Assembly: GCF_008831285.2 (NCBI RefSeq)
Contig: NW_022204745.1
Coordinates: 1 to 51,995 of the forward strand
Direction of reading: 5' to 3'
DNA: 51,995 bases
DNA from: Nymphaea colorata
Taxonomy: Eukaryota; Streptophyta; Magnoliopsida; Nymphaeales; Nymphaeaceae
The notes beneath the pieces are model-generated. The model saw only the letters and a program-made list of their open reading frames with translations. It had not been told where the DNA came from and made no database searches. The translations under genes and the position numbers were made by a program. This document shows, one piece after another, positions 21,648 through 34,236 of the stretch. Position 1 is the first letter of the stretch. Each line of letters begins with the position of its first letter.

Positions 21648-24600
21648 TGTTAGGATCCCGACCCCAACGGGCCGACCCAAGGAGTCGAGGTCCTACTGCC
21701 AAGATCGCCTCGAGGAATCTAGACCAAAATCCTAAACAAATTATACAAGGAACTACCCGGCCAGACAGGACCCCAGCGCAAACCGAATAGGACGTGATGA
21801 ACAAGTAGGGGTAATCCCAAAAACCTAACTAAGTCAAAACCTACTACAGAAATCTACGAGGGATGTGAGGCCGTACAAGCGTGCGCGATACAAAAGTACT
21901 CTCGCAACTCACTCAATTCAAACCATCAAACCACACAAACCATGCTATACGTAACAAACCACACCCAATACCCTAGGTAGGCTCGTCGATTAGCGGTCGT
22001 GTCTAGGCCAAGGGCCGTCGAGGTACCGCTGGAATCAACCAAGGCCAAAGCCGGGCTCAAGCAAATACGAAAGCAAATGCACCCGACCCGCGAAACTACA
22101 AGGGAGTGAGAGGGCGTTACCAGCCAAGCTATTCTTGGCTTTCAGCAAGAAGGCCACGAGGTGAATCCCCAACCTCGGGCAATGCAGCAACCGTGAGGAA
22201 GAACTCCGGAGGAAGAGGGCTGCAGCTGGATCCGCGCAGCAAGGTAGAAGCTACACGGGAATCTTCAAATGGCTGGCTAAGGACGCCGGGCGTGTTGCTG
22301 GAAAACGGCCCTCCTGGCCGTGAGCAAGAGGCAGCAGCTTGTGTCTAGCTACTGCTGGGATAGGCCCTCCTGGCCGTGTGGGGAACGCGGCAGCAAGTGA
22401 GGTGCCGAAGCTGGAAGGGTCCCGTTGTGCGTGGGGAGAACCTTCGGGCAAGGGAGGGTTCGGTCTAGAACCCGGGAGAACCTAGCTACGGGTAGGAGGA
22501 GAGCTCGGTCTAGAGCTCGGGCAGACCTAGCTACGAGTGAGGTCCGGCTATGGATGGCTGGCTAGGTCGAGGTTTAGGTGGGCTAAGTCAAGGCTTAAGG
22601 TCAGCTAGGACAAGGTTGACTAGGGACTGGCTTAGGATCAAATGCGGATGAGATTGACTTGAATTAAGTCAAGACTCTAAGGAAGAGGAAGGTGCGTGCG
22701 GAAGGTGCGGCTTGGGTCTAGCCGTGCAAGAGGTGGGTCCGAATCACTTAGGACCTTGGCTGCCTTAGGACCTAGGGCTACTTTCCAGAAATAGAGGAAA
22801 GGAGGTTCAAGGACGTGGGTCACCAAATGGGAGAGGTCGACCTAGAGAGGTTGACTAAGGGGTGACGCGTTAAGGGTTTGACTAAAGGGGAGCAAGGAAG
22901 GGACTCGGCTAAGATTTCCTAAAGGGTGTTGACTGATCTGGTCAAAGGCTACGGGTTGCCTAAGGTGGGCCCGTGACCAGGTACCTACGAAGAAGGAGGG
23001 AGGTTGAGAGGGCGCCAAGTGCCAAGGAGGCAAGGGAGTTGGCGCTACGTTCTTCCTTCCAAAATGGGAGGAAGCTGTCCGTGTGGTCTTCTTTCCTTAA
23101 GTTTTAAGGATAGATCCACACGTGGAGCAGTGCCAAGGAGGCAACTCGTGGCAAGGGGAAGAGCCACTAAGAAGAGACGCTAGAAGAGAGCTAGCGAAAA
23201 GGAAAGGGAATGAGTCTTTCCTAACGAGAGGAAAGGGAGGACGCGTGGCTGGCGTTAAGAGTAAGTTTCCAATTTGAAGCGCGTGGTTCTTCTTCTTCTC
23301 CTTTGCTCGGGCCAAGGGGATACACAGGGTCAAGAGTTGGCTAAGCCAAGGACTAAAGGGTAAGGTTGGCTACACTAAAGGGGAAAGCATGAGGTGGCAG
23401 GAGTTACACCTTATGCGAGAAGAATCTATGGACGGTGGGGCAAGGGGAACGAGAGGGAGAAGCAAGACGAGGGTGGGTTCTAAGGATGACAAGTGGAATA
23501 TGTGGGGCCTACAAAGAATTGGTTGACGAGGTGGAAGGAAGGAGCTGGCTCGGTTTAGGTGGGGTCATGATGAGGGAGCACGAGGTGGAAAGGGGCTTGG
23601 GTAAGATACCAAAAATGGAGGAGACGAAGTTGGGAATGGGTTTTGGTAAGTAGGAGGTGGCGCTACCTCAAGATTCCAACACAAAAGGAAATTTGCGTGT
23701 GGTTTCTAAGAAAGCGGTAGAGGACTTAGGCGATGGAGCAAGGAGAAAGCGTGTGGGGAGGCTGCTCGACAAGGAAGGAGGGACTAGCTGGTGAGGTGGC
23801 AGGAGCTGCAGGCTGGGATGACGACACGTGGTGACACCGATGGCTAAGATGAGAGGAAGGACTCGGTTACTACAAGATTGGCAACAAAATTGGTAAGGAG
23901 ATTGCGAGGAGAGGGATTTACCGGATTTGGGGGAATTCGATGGAGTCTTGGATGATTCTCGGCTGGGACCGAATCAACCAAGTGGGACAGGTGGCTAGGT
24001 AAATCTGGGAGGCTAAGGGGATGGCTGACACGTGGCTCACTCAAGGGCTAGGATTAAACAAAAAGAGAAAGAATAGGACTTACCAAATGAAGACCGGCGG
24101 CCAAGGAAGGTGCGAGCTAGCACCGGCGGCTAGGGTGATTTACCCTAGTGCGCTCCTCCAACAATGGACCAGAAAACCCTTGATTTGTAACTAAGCTTTT
24201 CCACGATCAGGGGCAGATTAGTCCACACGGAATTAGCCAAAAGCTGGCCGGAATCAACAGAAAGTTCACCGGATTTGCTGAATTCAGGCCTAGCCTAAAA
24301 CATGCGATTAATCAACCAGATGAAGCTCGTTTTCCACTATTTGATTCCTCTTGATGGGGCGTCTTCTTCTTTGTAATCTTTTCTTTGTTTTGACGCCTTT
24401 TGATGCACTTTGCAAGCCCTTTTTGCTTGCTGGATTTGTGCATCCGTTTTGCTCAAAAACGGAGGCAACCAAAGCGCTCTTGTGAGGATGCTCTTTGGGA
24501 ACCTTCGTGGTAGCGTGAGGGGAAGAACTTCAAGAAGCCAAGGAGTTCTTGAGACGCGTAAGCAAGAATTTGGTGCTGTTTTCAGCCTTGGGATGAGAGC

Positions 24601-25814
24601 TCAAACTCTCGGGTGTACACCGAGGGAGTGAAATCCTCCTTCTAGCCGAACACAATAACAAATCCGAGCAACGTGTTGCTCACCAACTCTTCTTGTTTTC
24701 TCTACGTACTAACCTTAATCTCTTGCGCTATTTTGATGTCTTTTGCTGCTGCTACCAGGTCGCCCAAGTTGCTGCAGCCTTCCCGGGATGAAGACAGCCT
24801 CACAACCTTCTTTGTGTTTGAGAAGGAAGGCACCGTGCTTCAACAAAATGCTCGTGGGGTATTCTTCGTGGTCCGTTGGAGACGCCGCCGCCGGAGCTTG
24901 CTGCTATCCTTAGGCCATGATCCTTAGGTCGAGGGGAAGAGGAAGAAACCAGAAAACAAGGACGAGTGGAAGAGGGAGACCTTCGGTTGACAAGAGGGCT
25001 AAAGACGATGCAGATCTTCACCTTGGGATTCGAAAGGTAGATGACGCCAAGAGAGATGACGCTAGGCTAGGGAGATACCTTGAGGACGAGTGGAGGAGAA
25101 GAGGCTGCGCCATGGATGAGGAGGGACGCCAAGGAGAGAAGGGAGACCACCGCGGGAGAGGGGTGAGCCAAGGGGAGTACGAGAGAGAGAAAGGGCATTC
25201 CGCCCAACACAATTCCTCAATTCATTTTCCTTATTCAAAAGCATAACAATTACATGAATTCAATCACTTAAATAACTTCCTAATCAACTCGGTTCACATT
25301 CCGAACCGGTTCACTAAAGAATCAAAACAAAAACGGAACTCAATTGGATCTAAAAAACGGAGCTCCAAAGAAATCCAAAAACGGAACTCAATGGGGTCCA
25401 AAAACGGAACTCTATGGGATCCAAAAACGAGCTCCAAAAAATCAATCCTAATGGACGCTATCCGTCCAAATAAAATGGTCCGTGGATCATTTGGATCCAC
25501 TTGCTTGGGCGCATGGTTGAGCTTGGACCGGCTCAACCCCCTTTTGCCTAGGTTCGACCTAGACTACCTCGTGTGAACTTGGGTTAGGACTCGACCATAG
25601 GTTAGACCAATCAAGTTCGGGAAAGTCCTAAAAACGGATCAAAGCCACCTTGAGGTTTAATCCAATTTCGCTCACGCTTGGCCGTTGTTGCTCCGCCCGC
25701 TCCGCCCACTGCAAGAACTCCAAGCTGTATAGTTTCCTCCGTGGCTGGCCTAGCTGCCTTGCTGGACTCACGTCCAGCACTTACGAGCCTAGTCGGACCC
25801 GGCTTGGCCCTTGG
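21648..25814 (-). repeat. LTR D, near-complete, lacking the U3 tip
   Basis: It is near-identical to LTR C. It ends at GGCTTGGCCCTTGG (25814), about 60 bp short of the expected LTR end, where an opposite-strand LTR begins. The polypurine tract and interior that should follow are missing. The splice-donor-like site is at 24082-24083. Confidence 0.88.
25266..25436 (-). promoter_or_regulatory. LTR D U3: TATA-like box plus repeats
   Basis: The TATA-like box is at 25266-25275 and repeats at 25327-25436, the same variant as LTR C. Confidence 0.5.
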
Positions 25815-28800
25815 GTCCAAGCTCAACCATGCGCCCAAGCAAGTGGATCCAAATGATCCACGGACCATTTTATTTGGACGAATAGCGTCCATTAGGATTG
25901 AGTTATTGGAGCTCGTTTTTGGATCCCATGGAGTTCCGTTTTTGGACCCCATGGAGTTCCGTTTTTGGATCCCATGGAGCTCCGTTTTTGGATTTCATTT
26001 GAGTTCCGTTTTTGGATCCATTTGAGTCCGTTTTTGATTTGTTTCTTTAGTGAACCGGTTCGGAATGTGAACCGAGTTGCTTAGGCTATTATTTAAGTCA
26101 TTGAATTCATGTAAATGTTATGCTTTTGAATAATGAAAATGAATTGAGGAATTGTGTTGGGCGGAATGCCCCTTTCGCGCAGCCTCTTCTCCTCCACTCG
26201 TCCTCAAGGTATCTCCCTAGCCTAACGTCATCTCTCTTGGCGTCATCTACCTTTCAAACCCCAAGGTGAAGATCTGCATCGTCTTCAGCCCTCTTGTCAA
26301 CCGAAGGTCTCCCTCTTCCACTCGACCTTGTTTTCTGGTTTCTTCCTCTCCCCGTCGACCTAAGGATCACGGCCTAAGGATAGCAGCAAGCTCCGGCGCG
26401 CGGCGTCTCCAACGGACCACGAAGAATACCCCACGAGCATTTTCTTGAAGCACGGTGCCTTCCTTCTCAAGCACAAAGAAGGTTGTGAGGCTGTCTTCAT
26501 CCCGGGAAGGCTGCAGCAACTTGGGCGACCTGGTAGCAGCAGCAAAAGACATCAAAGTAGCGCAAGAGAAAAAGGTTAGTACGAAGAGAAAACAAGAAAA
26601 GTTAGTGAGCAACACGTTGCTCGGTTTTGATCTTGAGTTCGGCTAGAAGATGGATTTCAATCCCTCGGTGTAAACCCGTGAGATTGAGCTCACATCCCGC
26701 GGCTGAAAACAGAATTAAACCCTTGCTTACGCGTCTCAAGAACTCCTTGGCTTTCTTGAGTTCTTTCCCTCACGCTACGCACGAAGGTTCCCCACGAGCG
26801 TCCTCAAAAAACGGCCTCTTTGGTTGCCTCCGTTTTTGGGCAAAACGGATGCACAAATCCAGCAAGCAAAAAGGGCTTGCAAAGTGCATCAAAAGGCGTC
26901 AAAACAAAGAAAGAAATACAAAAAAGAAGACGCCCCATCAAAAGGAATCAAACGGCTGAATTTGAGCTTCATCCGGCTACTCGTTCTCGTGTTTTAGGCC
27001 CGGCCTGAACCCTGCAATTTCCGGTGAATTTTCTGTGATTCCGGCCAGACTTTGGCCCTTTTCTGGCGTGGACTAATCTGCCCCTGACCGTGGAACTGTT
27101 CAATAACAAGCTGAGGGTATTCTGGTCCATTGTTGGAGGAGCGCACTAGGGTAAATCACCCTAGCCGCGGTGCTAGCTCGCACCTTCCTTGGCCGCCGGT
27201 CTTCATTTGGTAAGTCCTATTCTTTCTCTCTTTTGTTTAATCCTAGCCCTTGAGTGACCACGTGTCAGCCATCCCCTTAGCCTCCCAGATTTACCTAGCC
27301 ACCTGTCCCACTTGGTTGATTCGGTCCCAGCCGAGAATCATCCAAGACTCCATCGAATTCCCCCAAATCCGGTAAATCCCTCTCCTCGCAATCTCCTTAC
27401 CAATTTTGTTGCCAATCTTGTAGTCAACCGAGTCCTTCCTCTCATCTTAGCCATTGGTGTCGCCATGTGTCGTCATCCCAGCCTGCAGCTACTGCCACCT
27501 CACCAGCTAGTCCCTCCATCCTTGTCGAGCAGCCTACCCCTGGCGTTTTCACCTTTTCCCTCGCATAATCCCTCTACCGTTTTTGTTGACTCTCACACGT
27601 ATTTCTATTTTGGTGGAGCGTTGTGAGAACGCCACCTCCTCCTCTTCCCTATCCGAGCCCCTTCCTTTTTGTTAGCCCCAAGCCTCATCACCAGGTCACC
27701 ACTCCCTCTCGAGACCTTGGCCCCACACGTTTTACCTTTCTCAGCCCTTAGAGCCCTTGCCGATTTCGTAGAGGCCATCACACGTTTTCCTTTTGGAAGT
27801 GAGGTCTAGGAATTCGCCACCTCCTCCTTGCCCCAGCTCGTCTCCTCCATTTTTGGTATCTTACCGTAGCTCCTCTCCACCTCACCTTCCCTAATTATTA
27901 CCCACCTGAACCGAGCCAGCTTTCCCCCTCTATGTCGCACACCATTCCTCTGTAGATCCCACGATTTACACTTGTCAACGTTGGAGCCAACCTTGTTATC
28001 GCACTTCCCCCTTTCTTTTCCTCCACCGTCTTTAGTCCCTCTCGCATGGAGTTCTCCCCTTGCCTCCTCATGCTCTTACCTTGAGTGTTAGCCAGCTTTA
28101 CCCCTTTAGCTCTTGCCTAATCCCTTTCTTGTCGAGTCACCCCTTGTGTCCCTCATGAAGAAGAGAAGAAGGAGTCCCCACGCGCCTAACGTTGAAGTCT
28201 TACCTTTTGTCTTTGGCCACGTGCCTCCCCTTCCTAACAATTGGAAGAAAGCCGAGCCAATTCCCTCCTCATTCTTTAGGAAGGAAATTGGAGTCGAATC
28301 CTTATTTGCTAGTCTCTCTCTAGCAATCTCTTAGCTCTCATTTCAGTTTAGAATTGAGCACCCCTTTTCCTCCTCTACCGTAGGAAGGAATCTCCCCGCC
28401 AACCCTTGCCTTTGGCAATTGGCGTCCTTCTCACCTCCCTCTTTCTTAGTTAGGTGGCCTCCACCTGGCCTCACCCACTTTGATACCCGTAGGAACCATT
28501 GACCAGCTTAAGTCAACACCCCTTAGATAGACTTACCGTAACCTCCCTTGTCCTAATTTAGGTAAGTCCTTGTCGCAATATCCCTTGGTCAACCCCCTAA
28601 GTCGACCTCTCCTACTTTGGCCACCCGTGCCCTTGACCCTCCTTTCCTCTATTTCTGGAAAGTAGCCCTAGGTCCTAAGGCAGCCAAGGTCAACGCTGCC
28701 TAAGTGATTCGGACCCACCTCTTGCACGGCTAGACCCAAGCCGCCCCCTCTCTTCCGCACCTTCCTTATGCCTTAGCGTCTTGACTTAATTCAAGTCAAT

Positions 28801-29570
28801 CCCAGCCGCATTTGAACCTAAGCCAGTCCTTAGGCCGCCTTGACCCAGCTGACCCTAAGCCTTGACCTGGCCAGCCAACCTTAACCGGACCCTCTCGTAG
28901 CTAGGTTTGCCCGAGCTCTAAACCGAGCTCTTATCTTTTCCCGTAGCTAGGTTCTTCCGGGTTCTAAACCGAACCCAGCCCTTCCGAAGGTCCTCCCCTA
29001 CGCACGGCGAGGCACTTCCAGTTCTGATACCCTCTTGGAGCAGCGATCCCAGCACGGCCACGAGGACCTATCCCAGCAGTAGCTAACCACTAGCTGCTGT
29101 CTCTTGCTCACGGCCAGGAGGGCCGTATTCCAGCAACACGTCCGGCGTCCATAGCCGGCAATTTGAAGACTGCCGGTGTAGCTTCCACCTCTTCGCGGGA
29201 TCCAATCCGCTTCTTCGTCATCCGAAGATCTCCCTCACTATTGCTGCATTGCCCGAGGTTGGGGATTCACCTCGTGGCCTTCTTGCTGAAAGCCAAGAAT
29301 AGCTTGGCTGGTAACGCCCTCTCACTCCCTGGTAGTTTCGCGGGTCGGGTGCTTTTGATTTCGTATTTGCTTGAGCCCGGCTTTGGCCTTGGTTGATTCC
29401 AGCGGTACCTCGACGGCCCTTGGCCTAGACACGACCGCTAATCGACGAGCCTACCTAGGGTATTGGGTGTGGTTTGTTACGTATAGCATGGTTTGTGTGG
29501 TTTGATGGTTTGAATTGAGTGAGTTGCGAGAGTACTTTTGTATCGCGTACGCTTGTACGGCCTCACATCC
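25815..29570 (+). repeat. LTR in opposite orientation, truncated at both ends (3.76 kb)
   Basis: From TCCAAGCTCAACC onward the LTR reads on the plus strand. It is not simply LTR D inverted: its U3-proximal part (for example 26627-26959) is closer to the LTR F type, and its distal part (28.1-29.4 kb) to 11574-13030 and LTR G. With LTR D it forms an inverted repeat with arms of roughly 3.7 kb and a spacer of about 275 bp. It lacks the first ~0.35 kb and last ~0.25 kb. The splice-donor-like GT is at 27210-27211. Confidence 0.85.
25916..26098 (+). promoter_or_regulatory. U3 repeats and TATA-like box of the plus-strand LTR
   Basis: Repeats with a GTTTTTGGATCC core run from 25916 to 26036, followed by TTATTTAAGT at 26089-26098. 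It points away from the LTR D promoter, so the two could fire divergently. Confidence 0.5.
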
Positions 29571-30886
29571 CGCGTAAGCAAGAATTTGGTGCTGTTTTCA
29601 GCCATGGGATGAGAGCTCAAACTCTCGGGTGTACACCGAGGGAGTGAAATCCTCCTTCTAGCCGAACACAACAACAAATCCGAGCAACGTGTTGCTCACC
29701 AACTCTTCTTGTTTTCTCTACGTACTAACCTTAATCTCTTGCGCTACTTTTGATGTCTTTTGCTGCTGCTACCAGGTCACCCAAGTTGCTGCAGCCTTCC
29801 CGGGATGAAGACAGCCTCACAACCTTCTTTGTGTTTGAGAAGAAAGGCACCGTGCTTCAAGAAAATGCTCGTGGGGTATTCTTCGTGGTCCGTTGGAGAC
29901 GCCGCGCATCGGAGCTTGCTGCTTTCCTTTGGCCATGATCCTTAGGTCGAGGGGAAGAGGAAGAAAACAGAAATTAAGGTAGGGGAGACGAGACCTTCGG
30001 CTGGATAGAGGGTAAAGGGATGTCGTCCTTCACCTAAGGGGCTGGAATGAAGAGGACACCATGGAGGATGACGCTAGGGCTTGGAGAATCCTTGAGGACG
30101 AGTGGGAGAGAAGAGGCTGCGCCATGGGTGAGGAGGGACGCCAAGGAAAGAAGGGAGACCACCGCGGGAGAGGGGTGAGCCAAGGGGAGTACGAGAGAGA
30201 GAAAGGGCATTCCGCCCAACAATTCCTTCAATTCATTTTCATTATTCAAAAGCATAACATTTACATGAATTCAATGACTTAAATAATAGCCTAAGCAACT
30301 CGGTTCACATTCCGAACCGGTTCACTAAAGAAACAAATCAAAAACGGACTCAAATCGATCCAAAAACGGAACTTAAATGAAATCCAAAAACGGAGCTCCA
30401 TGGGATCCAAAAACGGAACTCAATGGGGTCCAAAAACGGAACTCCATGGGATCCAAAAACGAGCTCCAATAACTCAATCCTAATGGAGGCTATTCGTCCA
30501 AATAAAATGGTCCGTGGATCATTTGGATCCACTTGCTTGGGCGCATGATTGAGCTTGGACCGGCTCAACCCCCTTTTGCCTAGGTTCGACCTAGACTACC
30601 TCGTGCGAACTCGGATTAGGACTCGACTATAGGTTAGACCGTTCAAGTTCGGGAAAGTCCTAAAAACGGATCAAAGCCACCTTGAGGTTTAATCCAATTT
30701 CGCTCACGCTTGGCCGTTGTTGCTCCGCCTGCTCCGCCCACTTCAAGAACTCCAAGCTGTAAGTATTCCTCTGAAGCTGGCCTAGATACCTTGCTGGACT
30801 CACATCCAGCCCTTACGAGCCTAGTTGGACCCAGCTTGGTCCTTGGTTCAGCCCTTACAAGATGGCTGGATTTTTGGCTCGTAACA
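29571..30886 (-). repeat. LTR E, U3-side remnant (1.3 kb)
   Basis: After the plus-strand LTR stops at CCTCACATCC, minus-strand LTR sequence resumes at GCGTAAGCAAGAATTTGG and runs to the intact edge GCTCGTAACA (30886). About two thirds of the LTR (R/U5) is gone, including the splice-donor-like site. Confidence 0.85.
30277..30467 (-). promoter_or_regulatory. LTR E U3: TATA-like box plus repeats
   Basis: The TATA-like box is at 30277-30286 and repeats at 30340-30467, with the GAATAGCC-side flank as in LTR A. Confidence 0.5.
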
Positions 30887-33237
30887 GATCCACCCTCCTT
30901 AAAATGAGCTTGTCCCCAAGCTCTTGCTTTACCTTTTTCTGGTTGGGTCTGAGTTCCACATGCTACCCACATAAATTTTTCTTTTGGTCCATAGTCCCGG
31001 GGTAGTACTTCTAAGGAGTTCCTCTGGTTGAGGAAACTTCCTCTCGGCCCTTTCTTGAAATTCCGAGTGAAGACCCGAGTTGTCTTACTCGTTTCTTGAT
31101 GTATCCGTTCGGGGCCGTAATCTCTAGGCAGCTGCCCGATGTGAAGCCTTTGCTGCCCTTGCAGCTGTTTGCTTCTGCTTACGCTCTTCTTCTGTGTGGT
31201 GGTCTGCCCGTGTTTTTGCGATTGCCAAGTGTTGCTGCTTACTAGGACAGGCCACTGCGCTTCTGCTGCGCGCTTACTATAGTCGGGGCCTAGTAATAAG
31301 CCTGACATGTTTGGATTAAGGGAGTTATGAGGGTCCCTCAATTCCCGACTACAGTTTGGAGAGTCTGGAAATTGGTATGCTCTCCAACGCTCTGGGTAGA
31401 GTTTTTCAATGTAATTGCCCAGAGTAGGTAAATTATGTTGCCGACCACCTTTCCTAGACTGTATTTGATGCTGGGAAGAGGCTAAGGTGGTCACGGTGTA
31501 CTGCTCACTGGCTGCTCCTATATCTGTCATCTTAAGGCCATGACGTTCCTCAACAACATTCTCGCTTTCCTCTTCAGACATGGGGAGGATTCCGTCTATT
31601 TCCGCTAGGAGCTCTTCTTCAAATTGCTCCCGGATGTTAAGCGGTTTGGTTCGTTGCTTACACCCGGGTTTAGAACCCTTTTTGTTTCTCTTAGAGGCGG
31701 CAACTACCTCTTTTCCTTCTTGGCGCTGAACAAGAGAGGGTCTCTTGTCTTGCGCTCTAACTACTTTGGCGTTTTGACTTGCCAATTCTTGAGTCGCCCC
31801 TTGTTGGAGTTTCATACGTGCACTTTTGGGAGACTCAAAGAACTCGTGATCCATACCACCCTCCTTAGGTTGGTTCATAAGGATGCTAGGAGGTGGTAAC
31901 AACCCTTTGCTGCCCGTGGCTGGCTGCTCCATGGTTTCTATCTCTGTTTGCTCACGGGTTTCTTGATTCCATGGCTCATCTGCCCATCTAAAAGGTCAAG
32001 CGGGGGCGAAGAGATCTTCTTCATTATGCCTTGTCTTAGGACTTGCCTCAGGCATTAGTCCTTCAAGAGGGGTCACCCTTCTTTCTGCTCGTGTTAGGCT
32101 AGATGAGCTTCCATCATTCGAGTTTGGACACGCACCATTACTTTCCCTTATTTGTTCTGACGTCTGGGTAGGTAGGGGAAGTAATCCTACGTAAATGCCA
32201 TTGGAGTGCCTTGTGTCCCTTCGTCTTGCCGACTCGTTCTGCTGGTTGGGCCTTTGGTTCCCATTTGATGTTCTGGATTGGACCCGTTCTAAAGGCTGTG
32301 TAGCATAGATTGTCTTGGCTGGGCCAAGGATGCCTTTAGTATCTCTTGGTGCGATACTAGTGCTGCTATTAGGGATGACGTTAGGAGGGGCTCCAAGTAT
32401 CCCTTTTTCTGAAATTTCAATTTTTGCACGATCTGAAGGCTCGAGGGTGTTTGGATTGGCACACCCACGACTTGGCAACTCTATTTCTTCATCACTTGAA
32501 GAATCCGTGCTACTACCATCTTCGGCTTCAGACGAAGTTTCTTCTACGCTCTCTGGCTTATACTCTTTTGGCGCTATTCTCTTAGGCGTCTTTGGAGAAG
32601 GGGAGGACTTTTCATCCTCACTAGATGAATTTGATTCCGTTTCAATATCAGACTCTGTAGCAAGCTCAGCCCGTCTATTATCGCTGGTTGTTTTCTTATT
32701 TCTGATCGACTCTCTGTGATCCATCCTGTCGAGCATCTCATTAATCTTTTTGAGCACTTCGTCCCTTGTAAGAGGCCTTGTGCTTTGCTCTTCTTCATCG
32801 TTGGGCGCATAATACGATTCTCTTTGCGTTTCAGCCATAGGTGAGAGTCTTTCTTCTAGCACAAAGCAAAGACTTGAGAAACCAACTTCGATAACATCTC
32901 CACGGTAGATTGGCGCCCAAACTTGATATTTCACTTCGTGTCCAGCCACAAGAAGTCTACCTGGGTAAGTGGTTTTGGTGATCCACACTTCTTGGGTATC
33001 CTTATTGATGGCTAACTCAAAACGACGCCCTTGTAAACTGGGGTGTCGGATCCTTAAGTTGCAATCGGGATTACTACCTACTTGGATATAAGTCCACTTT
33101 GGGCCTTGGTCCCAAGTATGTCCATGGATCAACGTATCCTTCCGAATGCAAACGCCATTTTCGGAGGTGCTAAGGAGTATGTCCATATTTGGTCTACGAG
33201 ACGAGCACCTCATTCCGTCTTCTATACTATCAAGCAA
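30643..33237 (-). pseudogene. FHA-like retrotransposon ORF, copy E, one in-frame stop
   Basis: The frame is continuous for 864 codons from the ATG at 33235-33237 to a stop at 30643, apart from one TGA at 31996-31998 where copy F has Ser (TCA). The FHA-like region reads VGSNPDCNLRIRHPS, then GRRFEL, then IYRGDVIEVG. It differs from copy C at roughly a quarter of N-terminal positions, mostly conservatively. It retains the acidic tract, KGILGAPP and KGILGPAK, and two PRDYGP motifs. The last 80 codons lie in the LTR. It is the most diverged of the three long copies but the best preserved in frame. A single TGA could be a real mutation or a sequencing error. Confidence 0.8.
30887..30905 (-). other. 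Polypurine tract
   Basis: This is the standard family tract bordering LTR E, unchanged from the other copies. Confidence 0.75.
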
Positions 33238-34221
33238 ACTGCCAAATCAAATCCTACGCTACTGCCTGTCATACTGCCACTCTTAAAGTAAAAATCCTAT
33301 GCTGCTGCGAAGAACCACTGTAATCCGCTGTTCTGCCCGTTGTCTATCAGCCACACTTCTGCCCTGCGTGCGCTAAGGGAGGAGGAAACTAGTTCCGCCT
33401 GTCACCGTGCCCGCCTGGCACCTCAGTGACTATCTTTCGCTCTCAGCTGGGCCTTAAAATGGGAGGCCTAACTGTCGCATCCGCCTGATGCCTCGACAGC
33501 AACTTCGAGCTCAAGTACCCTAGGATGATGCGGTGTGCACACCCTTAGTCCAGACTGTTTTTAGGCACCCAAATGACTTACTCACAGAAATATCAAACGG
33601 TGGAGTTTTGACATCAAACTTTGTCAGCACTAAGAGGATATAATTATCTGACTATGCTGAAAATTTCAGCTCGTTTTGACCTCGGGAAGTCTCTGAAACT
33701 GCGCAATCTTCTGGCCAAACTGCTCCGCGGACAGGTTCTGTCCGTTCAGGCTTTGAGCACGTTGCAGGGCCAAAAACGTCGGGTTAAGGGCAGAATCTCT
33801 TCTGATGCCCTAAACAACTTTTGTAGCACATATGATTATGAGTCCGTCCACCAAATTTCAGTCAAAACCGATTTCGTTTGCCCCCTGAAATCGCTGATAC
33901 ACTGATGCTGACTGTTACAGACCAGAAAACCGTAGTTGGTCTAAGTCTGAAAACAAAATCCTGAAATCTGCTGAAATCAAAAAGCTGGAAACTCTGTCTT
34001 CTACTGCCTTCGAATGCTGAATCTTCTATGCCAAGCGCGTGTAGAGTCCAGATGGAAACCTCAAGACGGCTCTGATACCAATTGTTAGATTGGTATCAGT
34101 CGGTTGTTGGCGACTACACAAGAAGCCGTCCAAATAATAGCTGGAAACCGCGACGTCTACTCCGTTGAAAGTACTAACTTTTGAAATATGTCGCTGTCTC
34201 TTCAACTTTAAACCCCAAGGC
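33238..34221 (-). other. Internal leader, copy E
   Basis: Stem-loop 1 is at 33401-33430 and stem-loop 2 at 33472-33499. The pseudo-PBS with its palindrome is at 34069-34095. No coding sequence is supported. In stem-loop 1 one stem base has changed to give a U-G pair in minus-strand RNA. Confidence 0.7.
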
Positions 34222-34234
34222 GGCTCTGATACCA
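34222..34234 (-). other. Primer-binding site (initiator tRNA-Met), copy E
   Basis: GGCTCTGATACCA on the plus strand, 2 nt from the LTR edge at 34237. Confidence 0.85.
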
Positions 34235-34236
34235 AT

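Larger units (their letters stand above)
14063..25814 (-). mobile_element. Best-preserved LTR-interior-LTR unit (LARD-like)
   Basis: LTR C, a 3,387-bp interior and LTR D form the most complete element, about 11.8 kb. LTR D is its 5' LTR in element sense and LTR C its 3' LTR. The two LTRs are nearly identical, which fits a fairly recent insertion or exchange. No pol gene is present, so it must be non-autonomous. LTR and interior sizes match the LARD class known from plants. Confidence 0.8.
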
